A stretch of 15,839 nucleotides of DNA from Caryophanales bacterium UBA6259 (GCA_002441135.1 DJVJ01000047.1:20264-36102); one strand, 5' to 3'. Positions 1 to 8,063 are shown, counted from the stretch's first letter. Notes: generated from the sequence alone by a model not told the origin. Numbers and translations are program-made.

Positions 1-23
1 CAAAGTATAAGGGAGGGTATTAT

Positions 24-767
24 GTGGCTGAAAGTTTAATTAAGTCTTGTTTGTTTAATTGGTTAGGTTATGGTAATTTAAACAGTCCCATATGGTTTAT
101 AGGAACTGAAGAAGGCGGCGCGGAAGTTTGGCGTGAGAAAACTAAAAGCCTTGAATCAAGTCTTCAAATCAGAAGTGAATTCGATGTCTCAATGGACTTC
201 TATCAGGTATGGGAAAATTTATATAAGGTCGATTTGAAAAATTTCAAAGGAATCACAGTCTGGCATTTTATCGCATGCTTTTTACTGAGCTGGCAAGGAA
301 AAAAACGAACAAGTGATAATGTTAGAAATTTTATTTTTCATGATAAAAAACTAGGAAGATTAGAATCGGAGCATTTTTTGTGTGAACTTTTTCCGCTTCC
401 AAAAAAAAGTAAAGATTCAATCGAGGACTATGTACATATTTGGCCAACAGTTAAAAAATATCAAACGATGGTTTTGCCAGGTAGGTTTGATTTAATTACT
501 AGGAACCTGTTAGAAAATAAAGAAGTTAAATTATTAGTTTCATATGAAAGGACTATAAATAATTTATTTTTAGAAAACTATCGAAACCACAAAAAAATAG
601 ATGATTGGGCTTTTATGAAGCAAAAATACTCCTTGTATAAGATTCTCTTGAACGAGAATAGAGTAATATTTCTATTGGCTACTCCTTTTTTTGGGCAAGG
701 ACAAATTAGTTATGAGGGACTAGCTTTAGCTGCTTCAAAAGCCAAAGATATAATAACTGAAAACTAG
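24..767 (+). CDS. Hypothetical protein, possible uracil-DNA-glycosylase-like fold
   Basis: A 247-residue soluble protein with no signal peptide or membrane segment. The start is GTG at 24, six bases after a GGGAGGG ribosome binding site (11-17); the ATG at 22 is in another frame and stops after five codons. Near the N-terminus it has a hydrophobic strand followed by GTEEGG (residues 27-32), then ELFPLPKK (121-128), and near the C-terminus LATPFFGQGQIS (218-229). A glycine-rich loop early, a proline-rich segment in the middle and a strand ending in a short (H/T)P loop near the end is the layout of the uracil-DNA glycosylase superfamily, but the usual catalytic motifs are not clearly present. 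The fold assignment is inference; I do not recognise a characterised member. It is the first gene of a co-directional group of four that share no obvious pathway. Confidence 0.8.
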   Translation: MAESLIKSCLFNWLGYGNLNSPIWFIGTEEGGAEVWREKTKSLESSLQIRSEFDVSMDFYQVWENLYKVDLKNFKGITVWHFIACFLLSWQGKKRTSDNVRNFIFHDKKLGRLESEHFLCELFPLPKKSKDSIEDYVHIWPTVKKYQTMVLPGRFDLITRNLLENKEVKLLVSYERTINNLFLENYRNHKKIDDWAFMKQKYSLYKILLNENRVIFLLATPFFGQGQISYEGLALAASKAKDIITEN

Positions 768-827
768 TTGCAATTTTTATGAGATCCATAGATTTACTCA
801 TTATTCAATAACGAGGAGTTAAAGAAG

Positions 828-1496
828 ATGAATAATGCTATTCACTATTTAATTAATCAAATCAAGAATTTAAAGAATGGTAAACCGTTAATAATTGGTA
901 TTGACGGTGTTGATACTTCAGGGAAGACTACTTTAGCCGATATAATTGCTGAAGAATTATCTAAGGAACCAAATATAAGAACAATTAGAATTTCCATTGA
1001 TAAATTTCATAATCCTAAAGAAATAAGAATGCGTCAAGGGTCATTATCTCCTAAAGGGTATTTTGAAGATAGTTTTAATTATGATGTCATCATAAACCAA
1101 GTTTTGCAACCAATAAAAAAGGGGAAGGAAAATATATTATTGGGGATTTATGATTATAGATTTGAAAATGAAATAGAGAAAGTTTCAATTAAAATTGATA
1201 ACAATAGTGTCGTTCTATTTGACGGAGTATTTTTATTGAGGGATGAACTTTATCCATATTGGGATTTGTCCGTTTTTTTAGAAGTAGACTTTACAGAAGT
1301 TATTAAAAGGGCGCTAAAACGTGATATAACATTATTCGGATCAGATAAAGAGGTATTAAATAGATATGAAAATAGATATATTCCCGGTCAGCAGTTGTAC
1401 ATAAATACATCCCATCCGCAAAATAAAGCAAATATAGTAATTGATAATAACGATTATAACAATCCAAAAATAATTAAATATTTGTCCAATAAATAA
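828..1496 (+). CDS. Uridine kinase-like P-loop kinase
   Basis: A 222-residue cytoplasmic protein of the P-loop kinase superfamily, closest in layout to uridine kinase/phosphoribulokinase-type enzymes that move a phosphate from a nucleoside triphosphate to a nucleoside or other small hydroxyl compound. Visible motifs: Walker A GVDTSGKT (residues 27-34) after a hydrophobic strand; SIDKFHNP (57-64), where uridine kinases have substrate-contact residues after the second strand; a Walker-B-like strand VVLFDGVFLL (128-137); and an arginine-rich lid RALKRD (161-166) followed by RYENRYIPGQQLY. The length fits the family. Start ATG at 828 follows GAGGAG at 813-818. The true substrate cannot be read from sequence; many Bacillota carry such uridine kinase paralogues outside pyrimidine operons, so I give no symbol. 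Confidence 0.88.
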   Translation: MNNAIHYLINQIKNLKNGKPLIIGIDGVDTSGKTTLADIIAEELSKEPNIRTIRISIDKFHNPKEIRMRQGSLSPKGYFEDSFNYDVIINQVLQPIKKGKENILLGIYDYRFENEIEKVSIKIDNNSVVLFDGVFLLRDELYPYWDLSVFLEVDFTEVIKRALKRDITLFGSDKEVLNRYENRYIPGQQLYINTSHPQNKANIVIDNNDYNNPKIIKYLSNK

Positions 1497-1529
1497 TATT
1501 TATAACTGAAAAAGTTTGGGGGTAATAAC

Positions 1530-2270
1530 ATGAAAAAACTAGTATTTATGTTACTTACGACACTATTAGCATTGCTAGTATTAGTTAGTTGTGAGGAGAG
1601 CAAGAAGGTAGAATATACACCTCAGACGGAAGGGTCTAACGTAGCTGATGAGAAGATAGACATAAACGATCTTGTAACCATAAAAGAAGTTGTAAATAAA
1701 GAAGGTGTGTCTCCAAATGGTGAAAAAGTAAAATACATCTATCAAGTTCCCGTTATCAATATAAACAAACCGGGGGCACAAAAAGTAAATGATATGTTTT
1801 TAAATTTAGAAGAGGAACAAGAAAAACATATCGGTGATGGCCAAAGTATGACTCTCTTGATAGAATCAAGGGCATTTTTAAATGATGGAATTATTTCGTT
1901 GGTTATGAAGATAGGAAAACCTGGCTCAGGTGGAATATACGTAGTAAATTATGATATGGAAAACGATAAAGAGATAAGTACAAAAGAATTGTTAGAGAGA
2001 TACAAGTTTGATCCCCAAAATCTGATAGCAGAAATTAACCGACAAGAGAATATAAGTCTAGATTATTTTACATTTACTGTAGTCACAAATATTTATGACT
2101 ATTCTTCGAGTGAGGAGATGCTAAAAGAAATCCAGAACAAAACAATTGAAGAAAAAGAAAAATATGTAATTGAGAACATAGACAAAATAGAGACTTATAT
2201 CAATAATGATGGTAAATTTGTATTTATTCATAGAGCAGAGCTAGAGGATGAAGAGCTTGTTATTGAGTAA
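1530..2270 (+). CDS. Lipoprotein, DUF4163/DUF3298-like (RsiV/PdaC-type) ectodomain
   Basis: A 246-residue exported lipoprotein. Residues 1-20 form a signal peptide (KK, then a Leu/Thr/Val core) ending in the lipobox LVSC with the lipidated cysteine at 21, so the mature protein is predicted to be anchored to the outer face of the membrane. A hydrophilic linker (about 22-65) leads to a domain beginning YIYQVPVININ, with a helix around PGAQKVNDMFLNLEEEQ, strands ending in VMKIGKPGSGGIYVVNYD (about 128-145), and then an ISTKELL segment. That order (polypeptide strand, helix, strand, tyrosine-aspartate turn, 'dl' helix) resembles the paired DUF4163/DUF3298 domains of RsiV and PdaC relatives. This family link is from pattern memory, not a search. 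No catalytic residues were identified. The start follows a weak GGGGG stretch at 1517-1521. Confidence 0.82.
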   Translation: MKKLVFMLLTTLLALLVLVSCEESKKVEYTPQTEGSNVADEKIDINDLVTIKEVVNKEGVSPNGEKVKYIYQVPVININKPGAQKVNDMFLNLEEEQEKHIGDGQSMTLLIESRAFLNDGIISLVMKIGKPGSGGIYVVNYDMENDKEISTKELLERYKFDPQNLIAEINRQENISLDYFTFTVVTNIYDYSSSEEMLKEIQNKTIEEKEKYVIENIDKIETYINNDGKFVFIHRAELEDEELVIE

Positions 2271-2312
2271 TTAGTATTAAGCTAATAGTGCCTAAATTAT
2301 AGGAGGCTCCAA

Positions 2313-2975
2313 ATGATTAATATCCTACTAAACATTTATAAAGTTGATGATGAATGGTGTTTTCACGAATTTAAAAATTACATTAAAGCAGAACATAAAG
2401 TTACAGTTATTCCATTTGCCTTTAATGAAGAGCGGATTCATTCTAACGAGAGCTGGCTGGCATATTACGGTGAAAACGAAGGAATATACTTTCCTGGCAT
2501 CGTTAATTCATTTCATTCATATGGAATAAAATATGAAAATATAAATTGGATAAATTATTTTGCGGATTCCAAAGAGATAGCAAAGAATAAAATAGCTAAC
2601 TCGGACATTTTGTTTTTCCTTGGTGGATTACCAGACAAAATAATGTTGAGATTAGAAGAATTCGACTTAATCAAAACTATTGAACAGCACAAAGGTATTA
2701 TTATTGGATATAGTGCAGGAGCAATGATACAAATAGAAAACTATCATATTACACCGGATAACGATTATAGTACATTTGGATATTATAAAGGAATGAAGAT
2801 GATCAATGAATCTGACATCGAGGTTCATTTTGAACATACAGACTTACAATTAGAATCTATCGAAAGAGTTAAAAAGGAAACGGGCAAGCCAGTTTATGCG
2901 ATAGAAGATTATGGTGCAATTATAGTAGAGCAAAATAGAGTTAAAATGGTAGGAAAGGTGCATTATTTCGGATAA
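2313..2975 (+). CDS. Peptidase S51 / class I glutamine amidotransferase-like protein
   Basis: A 220-residue cytoplasmic protein. Start ATG at 2313 lies six bases after a perfect AGGAGG (2301-2306). The core shows a strand ending in GG (SDILFFLGG, residues 97-105) and then the nucleophile elbow GYSAGA (132-137), putting the likely catalytic serine at 134. This is the arrangement of peptidase family S51 (dipeptidase E, cyanophycinase), which has a serine where class I glutamine amidotransferases have cysteine. Histidines in VHFEHTD (171-177) are candidates for the second member of the triad, and E198 or D199 in AIEDYGA lies in the C-terminal strand. The N-terminal third (WCFHEF to PGIVNSFHSYGI) matches the usual first domain. 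Members hydrolyse Asp-X dipeptides or are uncharacterised; the substrate is not predictable here. It closes the first gene group and is followed by a terminator. Confidence 0.87.
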   Translation: MINILLNIYKVDDEWCFHEFKNYIKAEHKVTVIPFAFNEERIHSNESWLAYYGENEGIYFPGIVNSFHSYGIKYENINWINYFADSKEIAKNKIANSDILFFLGGLPDKIMLRLEEFDLIKTIEQHKGIIIGYSAGAMIQIENYHITPDNDYSTFGYYKGMKMINESDIEVHFEHTDLQLESIERVKKETGKPVYAIEDYGAIIVEQNRVKMVGKVHYFG

Positions 2976-3028
2976 CCTAGAAATATTATATTTTTAAAAA
3001 GGAAAATTATTAAGACTTGCTTGGAGTA

Positions 3029-3063
3029 AAAAAGGCATGGAGACTAGATCTCTATGTCTTTTT
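3029..3063 (+). terminator. Rho-independent terminator after the S51-like gene
   Basis: Arms at 3029-3043 (AAAAAGGCATGGAGA) and 3049-3063 (TCTCTATGTCTTTTT) pair over 15 positions with two G.U pairs around a CTAGA loop; the 3' arm ends in five T. It separates the first gene group from the ADH/AOR operon. Its core is nearly the same as the terminators at 6582 and 7937. Confidence 0.85.
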
Positions 3064-3170
3064 GTATAAATATTAAATTTATTATAGTAGAATAAAATCA
3101 TCCAATAGATTATTGAACGGAGAGGTTTTAATTACACTCTAACATTTAAAAAGAGAGAGGGGAAAATAGT

Positions 3171-4370
3171 ATGTATGAGCTTTATTGTAGAACCTATCAA
3201 GGTGTTTATCGGGTAGCTTCTAAATTTTTACCTTGGCGTCAGCCTGAATTACTGGAGGGGAAAAATAGTGTAACTAGATTACCAAAGACGATCAAAGAGA
3301 AAGGGATTCAGCGAGTTTTGATAGTCACAGATAAAGTGATAGAATCACTAGGGTTGATGAATGGTTTACTAGAGGCCTTAAAGAATGAAGGTATAGACTA
3401 TGTTATCTATGACAAAACCGTGCCAAATCCAACCATTGAAAACATAGAAGAAGGCCTGCAGCTGTACAAAGAAAACCAGTGCATGGGGATTGTTGCCTTT
3501 GGTGGAGGATCACCGATGGATTGTGCAAAGGGAATAGGAGCACGAGTCGCTAGGCCAAATAAGACCATCCCTCAAATGAAGGGCCAATTAAAGGTTTTAA
3601 AGGCGATCCCTCCATTGTTTGCAATTCCAACAACGGCTGGAACCGGAAGTGAAGCAACCATCGCTGCTGTGGTAACCAATAGTCAGACTCATGAAAAATA
3701 TGCGGTGAATGATACCGCGCTTATACCACATGTTGCAGTACTTGATCCTTTACTTACGGTTGGCTTACCTCCTCATATTACTTCTACCACAGGGATGGAT
3801 GCTTTAACTCATGCGGTTGAAGCCTACATAGGAAAAAGTAATACCAATGAGACAAGAGAGCTAAGCAGAAAGGCTGTACAATTAATCTTCGAAAATATTT
3901 ACAACGTTTATTCTAATGGAACTAATATCGAAGCACGTGCCAATATGCAAAAGGCTTCCTATTATGCGGGGGTCTCATTTACCCGTGCCTATGTTGGCTA
4001 TGTCCACGCCATCGCCCATACCTTAGGTGGATTTTATGGAGTTGCTCATGGCCTAGCCAATGCGGTGATTTTGCCTTATGTCCTTGAGTTTTATGGAGAT
4101 TCAGTTCACGAGCCACTAGCAGAATTGGCTGATCTAGTAGGGCTTAGTGATTCTACAGACACCATGGAACAAAAATCAAACAAGTTCATCTCAGCCATTA
4201 AGGAGCTTAATCAAAGGATGAATATTCCTGAAAAGATAAGTGGCATTATTGATCATGACATTCCACTAATGGTTGATCGAGCATTTAAAGAAGCCAACCC
4301 ACTTTACCCAGTACCAAAGATTATGACTAGAGAAGAACTGTCAGCCATATATAAACAAATAAAGGAGTAG
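3171..4370 (+). CDS. Iron-containing alcohol dehydrogenase (group III)
   Basis: A 399-residue NAD(P)-dependent alcohol dehydrogenase of the iron-dependent family, which interconverts primary alcohols or diols with aldehydes in the cytoplasm. Visible: the nucleotide-binding GGGS with following Asp (GGGSPMD, residues 111-117), TTAGTGSE (154-161), and metal ligands D210 and H214 in MDALTHAVEAY, H279 in VHAIAH and H293 in VAHGLAN. The ligand spacings (4, 65, 14) are close to those of FucO, and H283 sits where FucO has its catalytic histidine. Length and both halves are complete. The ribosome binding site is a GAGAGAGGGG run (3153-3162). The AOR gene starts seven bases after its stop and the two very probably form one operon, so the likely job is to pair with AOR in reducing aldehydes to alcohols or the reverse. 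Substrate and cofactor preference (NADH or NADPH) are not determined. I found no convincing promoter in 3064-3170. Confidence 0.95.
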   Translation: MYELYCRTYQGVYRVASKFLPWRQPELLEGKNSVTRLPKTIKEKGIQRVLIVTDKVIESLGLMNGLLEALKNEGIDYVIYDKTVPNPTIENIEEGLQLYKENQCMGIVAFGGGSPMDCAKGIGARVARPNKTIPQMKGQLKVLKAIPPLFAIPTTAGTGSEATIAAVVTNSQTHEKYAVNDTALIPHVAVLDPLLTVGLPPHITSTTGMDALTHAVEAYIGKSNTNETRELSRKAVQLIFENIYNVYSNGTNIEARANMQKASYYAGVSFTRAYVGYVHAIAHTLGGFYGVAHGLANAVILPYVLEFYGDSVHEPLAELADLVGLSDSTDTMEQKSNKFISAIKELNQRMNIPEKISGIIDHDIPLMVDRAFKEANPLYPVPKIMTREELSAIYKQIKE

Positions 4371-4377
4371 ATCAAGG

Positions 4378-6267
4378 ATGCATGGGTATGCTGGGAGATT
4401 TGCAAAAATCAATTTAAGTAATCATACGGCGGAAGAATATCAACTTCCAGATCAGGATATAGAAATGTTTCTTGGTGGTAAAACACTGGCTGCCAAGATT
4501 ATTTATGATGCATTTAAGGAGAAAGTAGACGCCTTTTCAGAGGAAAATATCATTGTGATCACCACCTCACCGTTGACTGGTTCGACCTCTCCATCTTCAT
4601 CACGGTTTAATCTATCCACAATTTCACCATTAACAGGTTTCTTGGTTTCCTCTAATTGTGGTGGAACCTTTGGATTGAATCTAAAGCGTGCTGGCTATGA
4701 TGGGCTGATCATTTCCGGGAAAAGCGAAGAAAAGGTATATATTGATATTACAGAGGAAGAGATAATATTTAAAAATGCGGATCATTTATGGGGTAAAACT
4801 ACAGGAGAAGCACAGGAGCTAATGGGCGATAAAAACAGAGGAAAACTTGTTATTGGCCCTGCTGGTGAAAAATTGGTCAGATATGCAGCAGTCTTAAGTG
4901 GAGAACGTGCTGCAGGTCGTGGTGGTGTAGGTGCCGTTTTTGGCTTTAAAAACTTAAAAGGATTCATCGCAAGTGGGAAAACAAGTATCGATTTTTCCGA
5001 TAAAGAAAACTTTAAAAAGCATAATCAAAAATGGATCAAACAGCTAAAAAATCATTCGTTAACCGGGGAACAATTGCCGAAACTAGGAACGGCAGGACTT
5101 TTGCGGCTGATGAATGAGAAGAATCAATTAGCGACTAAAAATTATTCTAGTGGTGCATTCGCAGAATCAGAAAAGATCAGTGGCGAAACCATGAAAGAGA
5201 AGCATTTAATTAAAAACAAAGGCTGTGTGACCTGTCCAATTCAATGTGGAAGGGTAGTGAAGGCCTATGATAAGGTAGTTAAGGGGCCAGAGCTTGAAAC
5301 ACTAGGCTTACTTGGTAGCAATTTACTAAATAGTGATATCCAAAATATTATTAACCTTAACCATTTGTGTGATGAATATGGAATCGATACCATCACCTTT
5401 GGAAGCTCAGTTGGTTTAGCGATGGAGTTGAACGAAACAGGACTATGGAATAATGGTTTGGATTTTGGGGATTCAGCGCAGCTTGAGGAATTAGTCAAAA
5501 AAGTGGCTACACGTGAAGGAGTAGGGAATGATTTAGCGGAAGGAACCAAACGGATTTCTCAAAAATATGGCGGAACTGAGTTTGCCATTCAAGTGAAAGG
5601 ACTTGAAGCGGCAGCCTACGAACCTCGTAGTGCACAAGGAATGGGACTAGGCTATGCGACCTCCAATCGAGGAGCTTGTCACTTAAATGGAGGATATATG
5701 GTCGTGCTTGAGGGCCTTGGGCTAAATATTGATAGCCGTACTACTCGTGGTAAAGCAGCATTTACTGTCTTTTTCCAGGATTTAATGGAAGCAGTATCTG
5801 CAGGAGGAACTTGTCTATTTACCACCTACGCTACATTGCCAGATGCGCTAGTAAAAAATCCAAATAGTATTTTTGCAAAGATAGTGAACAAGGCTATCCC
5901 TTATTTCGGTGGGATAGTGAATTTTCTGCATAACAATACCTGGTTAATGAACTTTAACCTAGGAGGAGTCATGCCACATCCCTACTCCATTCGTTTAGTC
6001 ACTGGCTTTAATATGAATATGGGAAGGTTTTTAAAGGCAGGAGAAAGAGGGTATAACCTAGAAAGATTAATTAACATTAGACAGGGGCTAAAAGGTAGTG
6101 ATGATACCCTACCAAAAAGACTAACAGAAGAGCTCCAAAGAATAAACGAACCAGATAGTCGAGTAAAGCTTCAGCAAATGATCAAGGATTATTATAAAAT
6201 TAGAGGCTGGGATGAAAATGGTGTTCCAACCCAAAAAAGATTGAAGAAACTAGGGTTGGCCGAATAA
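4378..6267 (+). CDS. Aldehyde:ferredoxin oxidoreductase (tungstopterin enzyme)
   Basis: A 629-residue member of the AOR family, which oxidises aldehydes to carboxylic acids with ferredoxin as acceptor, or runs backward to reduce acids, using a bis-pterin tungsten (or molybdenum) site. Seen in order: N-terminal domain with GRFAKINL and FLGGKTLAAK (residues 6-40), the pterin-binding block SPLTGSTSPSSSRF (64-77), SNCGGTFG (92-99), ERAAGRGGVGAVFG (176-189), the cluster motif CVTCPIQC (283-290), and a fourth cysteine C479 in GGTCLF. CX2CX3C plus a distant Cys is the [4Fe-4S] ligand set of the Pyrococcus furiosus enzyme. The length is slightly above the usual 600-620. Its start is seven bases after the ADH stop, with AAGGAG inside the last ADH codons (4362-4367), which implies translational coupling. 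No ferredoxin, tungstate transporter or molybdopterin gene is in the window. Confidence 0.95.
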   Translation: MHGYAGRFAKINLSNHTAEEYQLPDQDIEMFLGGKTLAAKIIYDAFKEKVDAFSEENIIVITTSPLTGSTSPSSSRFNLSTISPLTGFLVSSNCGGTFGLNLKRAGYDGLIISGKSEEKVYIDITEEEIIFKNADHLWGKTTGEAQELMGDKNRGKLVIGPAGEKLVRYAAVLSGERAAGRGGVGAVFGFKNLKGFIASGKTSIDFSDKENFKKHNQKWIKQLKNHSLTGEQLPKLGTAGLLRLMNEKNQLATKNYSSGAFAESEKISGETMKEKHLIKNKGCVTCPIQCGRVVKAYDKVVKGPELETLGLLGSNLLNSDIQNIINLNHLCDEYGIDTITFGSSVGLAMELNETGLWNNGLDFGDSAQLEELVKKVATREGVGNDLAEGTKRISQKYGGTEFAIQVKGLEAAAYEPRSAQGMGLGYATSNRGACHLNGGYMVVLEGLGLNIDSRTTRGKAAFTVFFQDLMEAVSAGGTCLFTTYATLPDALVKNPNSIFAKIVNKAIPYFGGIVNFLHNNTWLMNFNLGGVMPHPYSIRLVTGFNMNMGRFLKAGERGYNLERLINIRQGLKGSDDTLPKRLTEELQRINEPDSRVKLQQMIKDYYKIRGWDENGVPTQKRLKKLGLAE

Positions 6268-6286
6268 TAAATAAAGAAATAAAATA

Positions 6287-6318
6287 TTGAAAATGCCTTA
6301 TACTAAATGTTGTATAAT
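6287..6318 (+). promoter_or_regulatory. Candidate sigma-A promoter of the 64-aa gene
   Basis: A consensus -10 TATAAT lies at 6313-6318 and a TTGAAA at 6287-6292. The spacer is 20 bases, longer than the usual 16-18, so the -35 assignment is doubtful while the -10 is good. The predicted transcript start is about 25 bases upstream of the gene, and no terminator is visible between AOR and this promoter. Confidence 0.4.
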
Positions 6319-6350
6319 AAGATTTTGATACTATAGGAGGCAAACATCTT

Positions 6351-6545
6351 ATGAAATACTTTACATCGCAAATGAAAAAGCTGGTCAGAGAGAATAAAGA
6401 ACTACAAATACGTTTACAAGAGATAATGAAGGAGCACGATCTTGAGAAATCATATGCTTTGAGGGCTTTATACCATTCCGTAGTTGCTGATGGTGGGAAA
6501 TATCAAATGGCATACCAAGCACTTGAAACTCCTAAGAAACGGTAA
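6351..6545 (+). CDS. Small hypothetical protein, 64 aa, helical
   Basis: A 64-residue protein with ATG at 6351 preceded at ten bases by a perfect AGGAGG (6335-6340), a consensus -10 upstream and a strong terminator just downstream, so it looks like a real single-gene unit. It is highly charged (many Lys, Glu, Arg) and predicted mostly helical: residues 1-30 alternate charged and hydrophobic positions as in an amphipathic or coiled-coil helix (MKKLVRENKELQIRLQEIM), followed by a second helix around YALRALYHSVV and a short tail ending PKKR. No cysteine, no signal peptide, no membrane segment. I do not recognise the family. Confidence 0.72.
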   Translation: MKYFTSQMKKLVRENKELQIRLQEIMKEHDLEKSYALRALYHSVVADGGKYQMAYQALETPKKR

Positions 6546-6581
6546 ATCGTGTTCTTTATTTTTAATTTTATATTTCTAATT

Positions 6582-6610
6582 AAGACATGGAACATTTCTA
6601 TGTCTTTTTT
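6582..6610 (+). terminator. Terminator after the 64-aa gene
   Basis: Arms 6582-6592 (AAGACATGGAA) and 6596-6606 (TTCTATGTCTT) pair over about 11 positions with one G.U; the hairpin ends in a six-T run, 6605-6610. Same core as the terminators at 3029 and 7937. Confidence 0.85.
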
Positions 6611-6725
6611 CTATTTGTGTATTTCATTTCACATTACTATCGACGTATGTTAAAATTTATATTATCTATACATACAATTTTATTTCTAATATCTATTGAT
6701 ATAACAATAAAGGATGGTACAATAT

Positions 6726-7898
6726 ATGCCCGGAAATCAGGAAAACATTACAAGAATACATCTAGATGATAAAGAATTCATATTGATTGCAACAGCCCAT
6801 GTATCAAGACAGAGTGCTGAACAAGTTAAGGAAGTTATTGAATCAGAGAGACCAGATTCAGTTTGTGTAGAATTGGACGAGCAACGCTATCAGAATATAA
6901 AAGAAGGAAGCAAATGGCAGGAAACAGATATCTTTAAGATTATAAAGGCAAAGAAAGCTACCTTGCTTCTTGTTAATCTATTACTATCCTCTTTCCAAAA
7001 ACGGATTGCGAAACAATTTGGAATTAATCCGGGGCAAGAAATGATTCAAGGAATTAAATCGGCAGAAGAGATAGGGGCTACCTTGGTATTGGCCGATAGA
7101 AATATTCAAATCACTTTTTCTCGTATCTGGAACAATGTAGGCTTCTGGGGCAAATTCAAGCTATTGATGGAGATTATTCTTAGTATTTTTTCGGATGAAA
7201 CCATTACAGAAGAGGAAATGGAAAAATTAAAATCTCAGGATATGCTAGATTCTATTTTAGCGGATTTCACGAAGAGCTTCCCAAGGTTAAAGGTTCCTTT
7301 GGTGGATGAGCGAGATCAATATTTAGCACAGAAAATTAGAGAGGCACCAGGCCAAAAGATTGTGGCAGTTCTTGGAGCAGCACACGTTCCTGGTATTAAA
7401 GAAGAGATAAAAAGAGAACATGATTTAACTGCCTTGACTCAGTTACCTCCTAAATCGAATATTGGAAAAATAATTGGTTGGTCATTACCGGCGCTTATTA
7501 TCGCCATTATTCTTTATACCTTTATAGCAAATCCTTCTGCAGGAACTGATCAGACATTAAGCTGGATATTATGGACAGGGTCCTTTGCAGCAATAGGAAC
7601 AGCCTTAGCTTTTGGACATCCACTTTCGATTCTGACTGCCTTCTTAGTAGCACCAATCACTACGTTACATCCATTATTGGCAGCAGGGTGGTTTGCGGGT
7701 CTTACTCAAGCTTATGTAAGTCGTCCAAGCGTAAGGGATTTTGAAAACATTACAGAGGATATCTTTAGCTTTAAAGGTTTTTGGAATAACAAGGTTACAA
7801 GAATTCTACTGATTGTTACTATGGCCAATGTAGGTGGGTCTATAGGAACACTGATTGGTGGATTTGATGTAGTTCGCCGATTTTTAGAAAATATTTAA
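6726..7898 (+). CDS. TraB/PrgY family membrane protein
   Basis: Start chosen at ATG 6726 (390 residues), because GGATGG at 6712-6717 is at ribosome-binding distance from it; the in-frame ATG at 6714 would add four residues but has no site upstream of its own. Residue numbers here use the 6726 start. The N-terminal domain has the TraB signature: ATAHVSRQS (22-30), CVELDEQRY (47-55), LADRN (122-126) and VLGAAHVPGI (215-224). This is the Tiki/GumN/TraB fold with conserved HxxxxxG/E/H/R positions. The C-terminal 140 residues carry about four hydrophobic segments (roughly 250-268, 281-296, 300-322, 360-381), anchoring it in the membrane. In Enterococcus plasmids PrgY/TraB reduces secretion of self-made sex pheromone, and some relatives act as metal-dependent proteases; chromosomal copies mostly have unknown roles. 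No pheromone or conjugation gene is nearby. It stands alone between two terminators. Confidence 0.9.
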   Translation: MPGNQENITRIHLDDKEFILIATAHVSRQSAEQVKEVIESERPDSVCVELDEQRYQNIKEGSKWQETDIFKIIKAKKATLLLVNLLLSSFQKRIAKQFGINPGQEMIQGIKSAEEIGATLVLADRNIQITFSRIWNNVGFWGKFKLLMEIILSIFSDETITEEEMEKLKSQDMLDSILADFTKSFPRLKVPLVDERDQYLAQKIREAPGQKIVAVLGAAHVPGIKEEIKREHDLTALTQLPPKSNIGKIIGWSLPALIIAIILYTFIANPSAGTDQTLSWILWTGSFAAIGTALAFGHPLSILTAFLVAPITTLHPLLAAGWFAGLTQAYVSRPSVRDFENITEDIFSFKGFWNNKVTRILLIVTMANVGGSIGTLIGGFDVVRRFLENI

Positions 7899-7936
7899 AA
7901 GATTGTAAGACGCGGAAAAATTATATAGTTTTTTAT

Positions 7937-7966
7937 AAAGGCATGGAGCTTGCTCTATGTCTTTTT
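7937..7966 (+). terminator. Terminator after the TraB-family gene
   Basis: Arms 7937-7948 (AAAGGCATGGAG) and 7953-7964 (CTCTATGTCTTT) with a CTTG loop and T run to 7966, two G.U pairs. Third copy of the same terminator core in 5 kb. Confidence 0.87.
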
Positions 7967-8063
7967 CCTTTTTGGGAAAAGTTTAGGGGGAATTTTAGCA
8001 TAAGAAATACGATTTAGTTAAATATTAAAATTTGTAAAATCACTTCATCGAGGAGGAAGCAAC

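Noticed and set aside
1581..1781. 66-codon frame on the - strand
   Set aside because: Antisense to the lipoprotein gene, aromatic-rich as expected for shadow translation.
4782..5549. Two open frames on the - strand inside the AOR gene
   Set aside because: Both are antisense to a complete AOR with its cysteine motif; no ribosome binding sites of note.
6616..6633. TGTG...CACA inverted repeat resembling an Fnr box
   Set aside because: The gap between TGTG and CACA is ten bases instead of eight, so the half-sites are out of register.
6587..6769. 60-codon frame between the 64-aa gene and the TraB gene
   Set aside because: It begins inside the terminator hairpin, has no ribosome binding site and overlaps the TraB start in another frame.
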